Source of the DNA: a bacterium
GTDB taxonomy: Bacteria > Desulfobacterota > UBA8473
Assembly: GCA_009773075.1 (NCBI GenBank)
Contig: WOUX01000239.1
Span: forward strand, 1-6,322
Direction of reading: 5' to 3'
DNA: 6,322 nucleotides
Each line of letters starts with the position of its first letter. Positions within the stretch are counted from its first letter, which is position 1. Shown in pieces: positions 5,821-6,322 of this stretch. Below the pieces are notes generated by a model. It ran no database searches. It had not been told where the DNA came from and saw nothing but the letters and a program-made list of their open reading frames with translations. Position numbers and translations under genes: made by a program.

Positions 5821-6322
5821 CTATTTAGAAATCTTCCATCCTGTCACAGGGACAAACTTTCCACTGCTCGGATCAGCCTTAAAGACTTTTACCGAATTCA
5901 GCCCCTTATGATTACTGGAACTAAAGTTTACTGGACCGGAGAGCCCTTTCATGTCAAAATCCTTTATACTTTCCAGAGCCGTTACCAGCCGCTCTCCATC
6001 TATGTCCCTACCGGCCCTCAAAAGTCCTTCCTTCAATACTGTGGTATATGTCCAAAGCCCTGAGTAGTACTTCCCTCGATATGGTTTTTCTGTACCAGGT
6101 GCGTATTGGAGGGTTACCTTCCTCATGAAAGCCACACCTTCACCCTCGTCATACCAGGAGGCCCAACAAGCTACTCCATAGAATTTCTCTGCTGCCGATC
6201 CTGCCACATGTATAACCTCGTCACCTACTGCCGCTATGTTCCCAAAGACATGTATATCCATCCCAAACTTCTTTAATTCCCTTAAAAGTAGACCGGTAGG
6301 CTGGAGAAGAAAACCGCACAAT
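5821..6322 (-). CDS. ABC transporter substrate-binding protein, branched-chain amino acid type, C-terminal part
   Basis: The last 166 or so residues of a periplasmic type-1 binding protein (Leu/Ile/Val-binding family, Peripla_BP_6-like); the N-terminal half, including any signal peptide, lies beyond the right edge. Supporting features are LLRELKKFG, a two-lobe pattern of alternating strands and helices, GLWTYTTVLKEGLLRAGRDI, GERLVTALESI and the closing LSGPVNF (127-133) with HKGLNSVKVFKAD (138-150), a segment characteristic of these proteins. A TTG at 6319-6321 could be read as a start, but the frame is open to the edge and the family is roughly 370-420 residues long, so this is a truncation by the window. 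Such proteins capture amino acids, amides, urea or aromatic acids for a LivHMGF-type permease; the ligand cannot be told from the C-terminal half. It is unrelated in function to secA, which has its own candidate promoter. Confidence 0.82.
   Translation of the reverse strand, partial: LCGFLLQPTGLLLRELKKFGMDIHVFGNIAAVGDEVIHVAGSAAEKFYGVACWASWYDEGEGVAFMRKVTLQYAPGTEKPYRGKYYSGLWTYTTVLKEGLLRAGRDIDGERLVTALESIKDFDMKGLSGPVNFSSSNHKGLNSVKVFKADPSSGKFVPVTGWKISK

Noticed and set aside
1..6322. Defence system, mobile element, CRISPR array, tRNA or rRNA
   Set aside because: Nearly all the DNA is explained by six housekeeping or transport genes. No transposase, array of long repeats, cloverleaf or rRNA segment was seen on either strand.

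Overview
The window is a housekeeping segment of a bacterial chromosome. All recognisable genes lie on the minus strand. In transcription order (right to left) they are: the C-terminal end of a branched-chain-amino-acid-type ABC transporter substrate-binding protein, secA, argJ, rpsB, tsf, and the N-terminal third of pyrH, which runs off the left edge. Base composition is moderately AT-rich. The short EF-Ts, a SecA with a C-terminal zinc-binding tail, and the wording of the SecA and EF-Ts motifs suggest an anaerobic Gram-negative lineage such as Desulfobacterota or a related phylum. That placement is inference from remembered family sequences, not a phylogeny.

Region by region: 5821-6322 is the substrate-binding protein fragment. 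The 76 bp from 5745 to 5820 hold a plausible promoter and a good ribosome-binding site for secA, which starts at TTG. secA (3161-5744) is followed after 26 bp by argJ (2005-3134). The roughly 300 bp from 1705 to 2004 hold candidate promoters, short repeats and a possible leader hairpin before rpsB. rpsB, tsf and pyrH then form the common translation/nucleotide cluster; tsf and pyrH overlap by 14 bp.

The striking feature is that secA and argJ are both broken in the same way. In each, a conserved block of about 25-27 codons is absent and the two flanks sit in different frames (net loss about 74 bp in secA and about 79 bp in argJ). The lost secA block holds the conserved VTVNDYLA-type segment just after Walker A; the lost argJ block lies between NSGNANACTG and ASTGVIG. 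Because secA is normally essential and single-copy, an assembly or sequencing artefact is at least as likely as real gene decay. Read-level checking is needed before either gene is called dead.

Functionally, SecA drives protein export, ArgJ runs the acetyl cycle of arginine synthesis, S2 and EF-Ts serve translation, and PyrH makes UDP. I found no defence system, mobile element, CRISPR array, tRNA or rRNA, and no convincing new system. The unexplained signals are the paired lesions and the repeat-bearing rpsB upstream region.
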